21,206 bases of DNA from a virus: IMG/VR virus record IMGVR_UViG_3300021963_000771, positions 1 to 21,206 of that record. One strand, 5' to 3'. Both the position numbers and the translations under genes were made by a program. Below are positions 20,293 through 21,206 of the stretch, piece by piece; position 1 is the stretch's first letter, and each line of letters starts with the position of its first letter. Under the pieces are notes generated by a model. That model was not told the origin of the DNA. It did not search any database and saw only the letters and a program-made list of their open reading frames with translations.

Positions 20293-21206
20293 ATGAAAAA
20301 GATTAACGAAAAGTTACCCATTTACGACATTGTTATGAAAGACAATGAAGAGAGTGGTATGTACCGTATTTCGTTGGTTACAAACCCTGCAATCCAAGAA
20401 AACTTTATCTACTTCTCTGAGGAGAAAAAAGATATGTTCTTTGTGGATGAAGAAAAGGGTATTGTTGTTGGGCCTGTTATTGTTCCAAACAAACCAATCT
20501 TTCGCAGTGCAGAGACAGGAGGCTATTATGTCCAGTTCTCTGTCGATACAATTGAAAAGATGATGCGTAGTTACGCAGAGAAAGGTCTTCACAACTCTTT
20601 TAACATCCAGCACCAGTATGAGACCGATGAGGTTTATATGTTGGAGATATGGATGAAGGAGTCTGAAGAAGACAAGAGTAAAATGTACGGTTTCGATTTA
20701 CCAGTCGGAACTGTATTTGCTAAAGCATACGTCAAGTCACAAGCAATTCGTGATGAGATTAAAGCTAGCGGCCTTAATGGTTTTTCTATTGAGGTTAAAA
20801 ATTTTGATATGGTAGAACAAAAATTCGAAAGTAATATGGATTTCAAATTCGCTGTTGAGCTTGGTGAGCGTCTCTCAAACCTAGAGGCTAGCATTAACAA
20901 GCAAAACGAAACAATCGCAACCTTAATGGAACTTTGGGCTGAGTCGCAAGAGCAGTTCAACGAAGTAGTTGAGGCCAATGAAGAGCCCGCTGTAGAGCCT
21001 GCCGTAGAGGTAGCTGAAGAGCAAAACGTAGAACTCTCTGAAGAGCCAGTGGCGGCTGTTGAGGAAGTAGTTGTAGAACCAGTTGTAGAAGTACAACTAG
21101 AAGAGGTAGAGGATGCCTCTGTCGAAGAAGCCGAATTGACTTTGTCTGCTGAACAAGCTGGCGAAGAAGAGGAAGCAACGGTCGTTGATAAGACGATTAA
21201 ATTCGA
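20293..21206 (+). CDS. Prohead protease, XkdF-like, with acidic scaffold-like tail (partial)
   Basis: 304 complete codons are present and the gene continues past the right edge. Residues about 55-170 match the XkdF-like serine protease layout: IVVGPVIVPNKPIFR, then H107 in NIQHQYE, the PVGTVFAKAYVKS strands and S165 in LNGFSIEV as likely catalytic Ser. It would cleave scaffold and capsid protein during head maturation. From about residue 185 a coiled coil (ERLSNLEASINKQNETIATL) is followed by a low-complexity stretch rich in Glu, Val and Ala (EPAVEPAVEVAEEQNVELSE), as in proteins where protease and scaffold are fused. The ATG at 20293 has an A-rich, SD-less leader. Confidence 0.8.
   Translation, partial: MKKINEKLPIYDIVMKDNEESGMYRISLVTNPAIQENFIYFSEEKKDMFFVDEEKGIVVGPVIVPNKPIFRSAETGGYYVQFSVDTIEKMMRSYAEKGLHNSFNIQHQYETDEVYMLEIWMKESEEDKSKMYGFDLPVGTVFAKAYVKSQAIRDEIKASGLNGFSIEVKNFDMVEQKFESNMDFKFAVELGERLSNLEASINKQNETIATLMELWAESQEQFNEVVEANEEPAVEPAVEVAEEQNVELSEEPVAAVEEVVVEPVVEVQLEEVEDASVEEAELTLSAEQAGEEEEATVVDKTIKF

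Noticed and set aside
20314-20613. Minus-strand ORF of 99 aa
   Set aside because: Antisense to the XkdF-like protease domain with its His and Ser motifs.
20957-21178. Minus-strand Leu/Gln-rich ORF of 73 aa
   Set aside because: A low-complexity reflection of the Glu/Val-rich tail of the protease gene on the plus strand.

Overview
The window looks like part of the genome of a tailed, probably siphovirus-like phage of a Bacteroidota (flavobacterial-type) host. Three observations support this host. Two minus-strand promoters match the Bacteroidota consensus (TTTG, 19-20 nt, TAnnTTTG). Starts are preceded by A-rich leaders with no recognisable Shine-Dalgarno sequence. The base composition is AT-rich. 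I see no integrase, lysis gene, tRNA, CRISPR array or insertion sequence, so lifestyle cannot be judged. Both ends are cut inside genes.

Left arm (1-8377, all minus strand, read right to left): densely packed, mostly small replication, recombination and accessory genes. Starting from the divergent control region there are about a dozen small genes of mainly unknown function (8377-4303), including a GP88-like cysteine protein and an Api92/YubB-like protein. Next comes an AT-rich control element (4158-4302), then a DnaA-domain-IV-like DNA-binding protein. A recombination set follows: an ERF/Sak-like annealing protein, a RecE-type PD-(D/E)XK exonuclease, a second DnaA-domain-IV-like protein and a mini-SSB. 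After a hairpin terminator, a translationally coupled chain of very small proteins ends in the first codons of a probable replicative helicase. Four of these small proteins (30, 53, 36 and 35 aa) are below the usual ORF cut-off but fit exactly into the stop/start chain.

Centre (8378-8830): a noncoding divergent control region. It has a consensus leftward promoter with a long C/A-rich leader, a 10-bp hairpin, three tandem 14-bp palindromic repeats and a TATATTTG box immediately before the first rightward gene.

Right arm (8831-21206, all plus strand): packaging and virion genes. The order is a small CxxC protein, terminase small and large subunits, a putative tail-assembly chaperone, a tail-terminator-like protein, a gp10-like protein, a 1203-aa tape measure, two distal tail proteins, a conserved head-region protein and the start of an XkdF-like prohead protease with an acidic scaffold-like tail. 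No portal, major capsid or major tail tube gene is recognisable, so they probably lie beyond the right end. The tail block therefore sits between terminase and the head genes.

The most interesting signal is a two-part noncoding element: a hairpin with core TACTC-loop-GAGTA and compensating stem changes, followed by the palindrome TAGTATACTA. It occurs upstream of both the DnaA-like gene (4203-4251) and the rightward structural operon (8674-8779), in the same order and orientation relative to the gene it precedes. It may be a shared operator or replication-origin element, possibly bound by the phage's own DnaA-like proteins.
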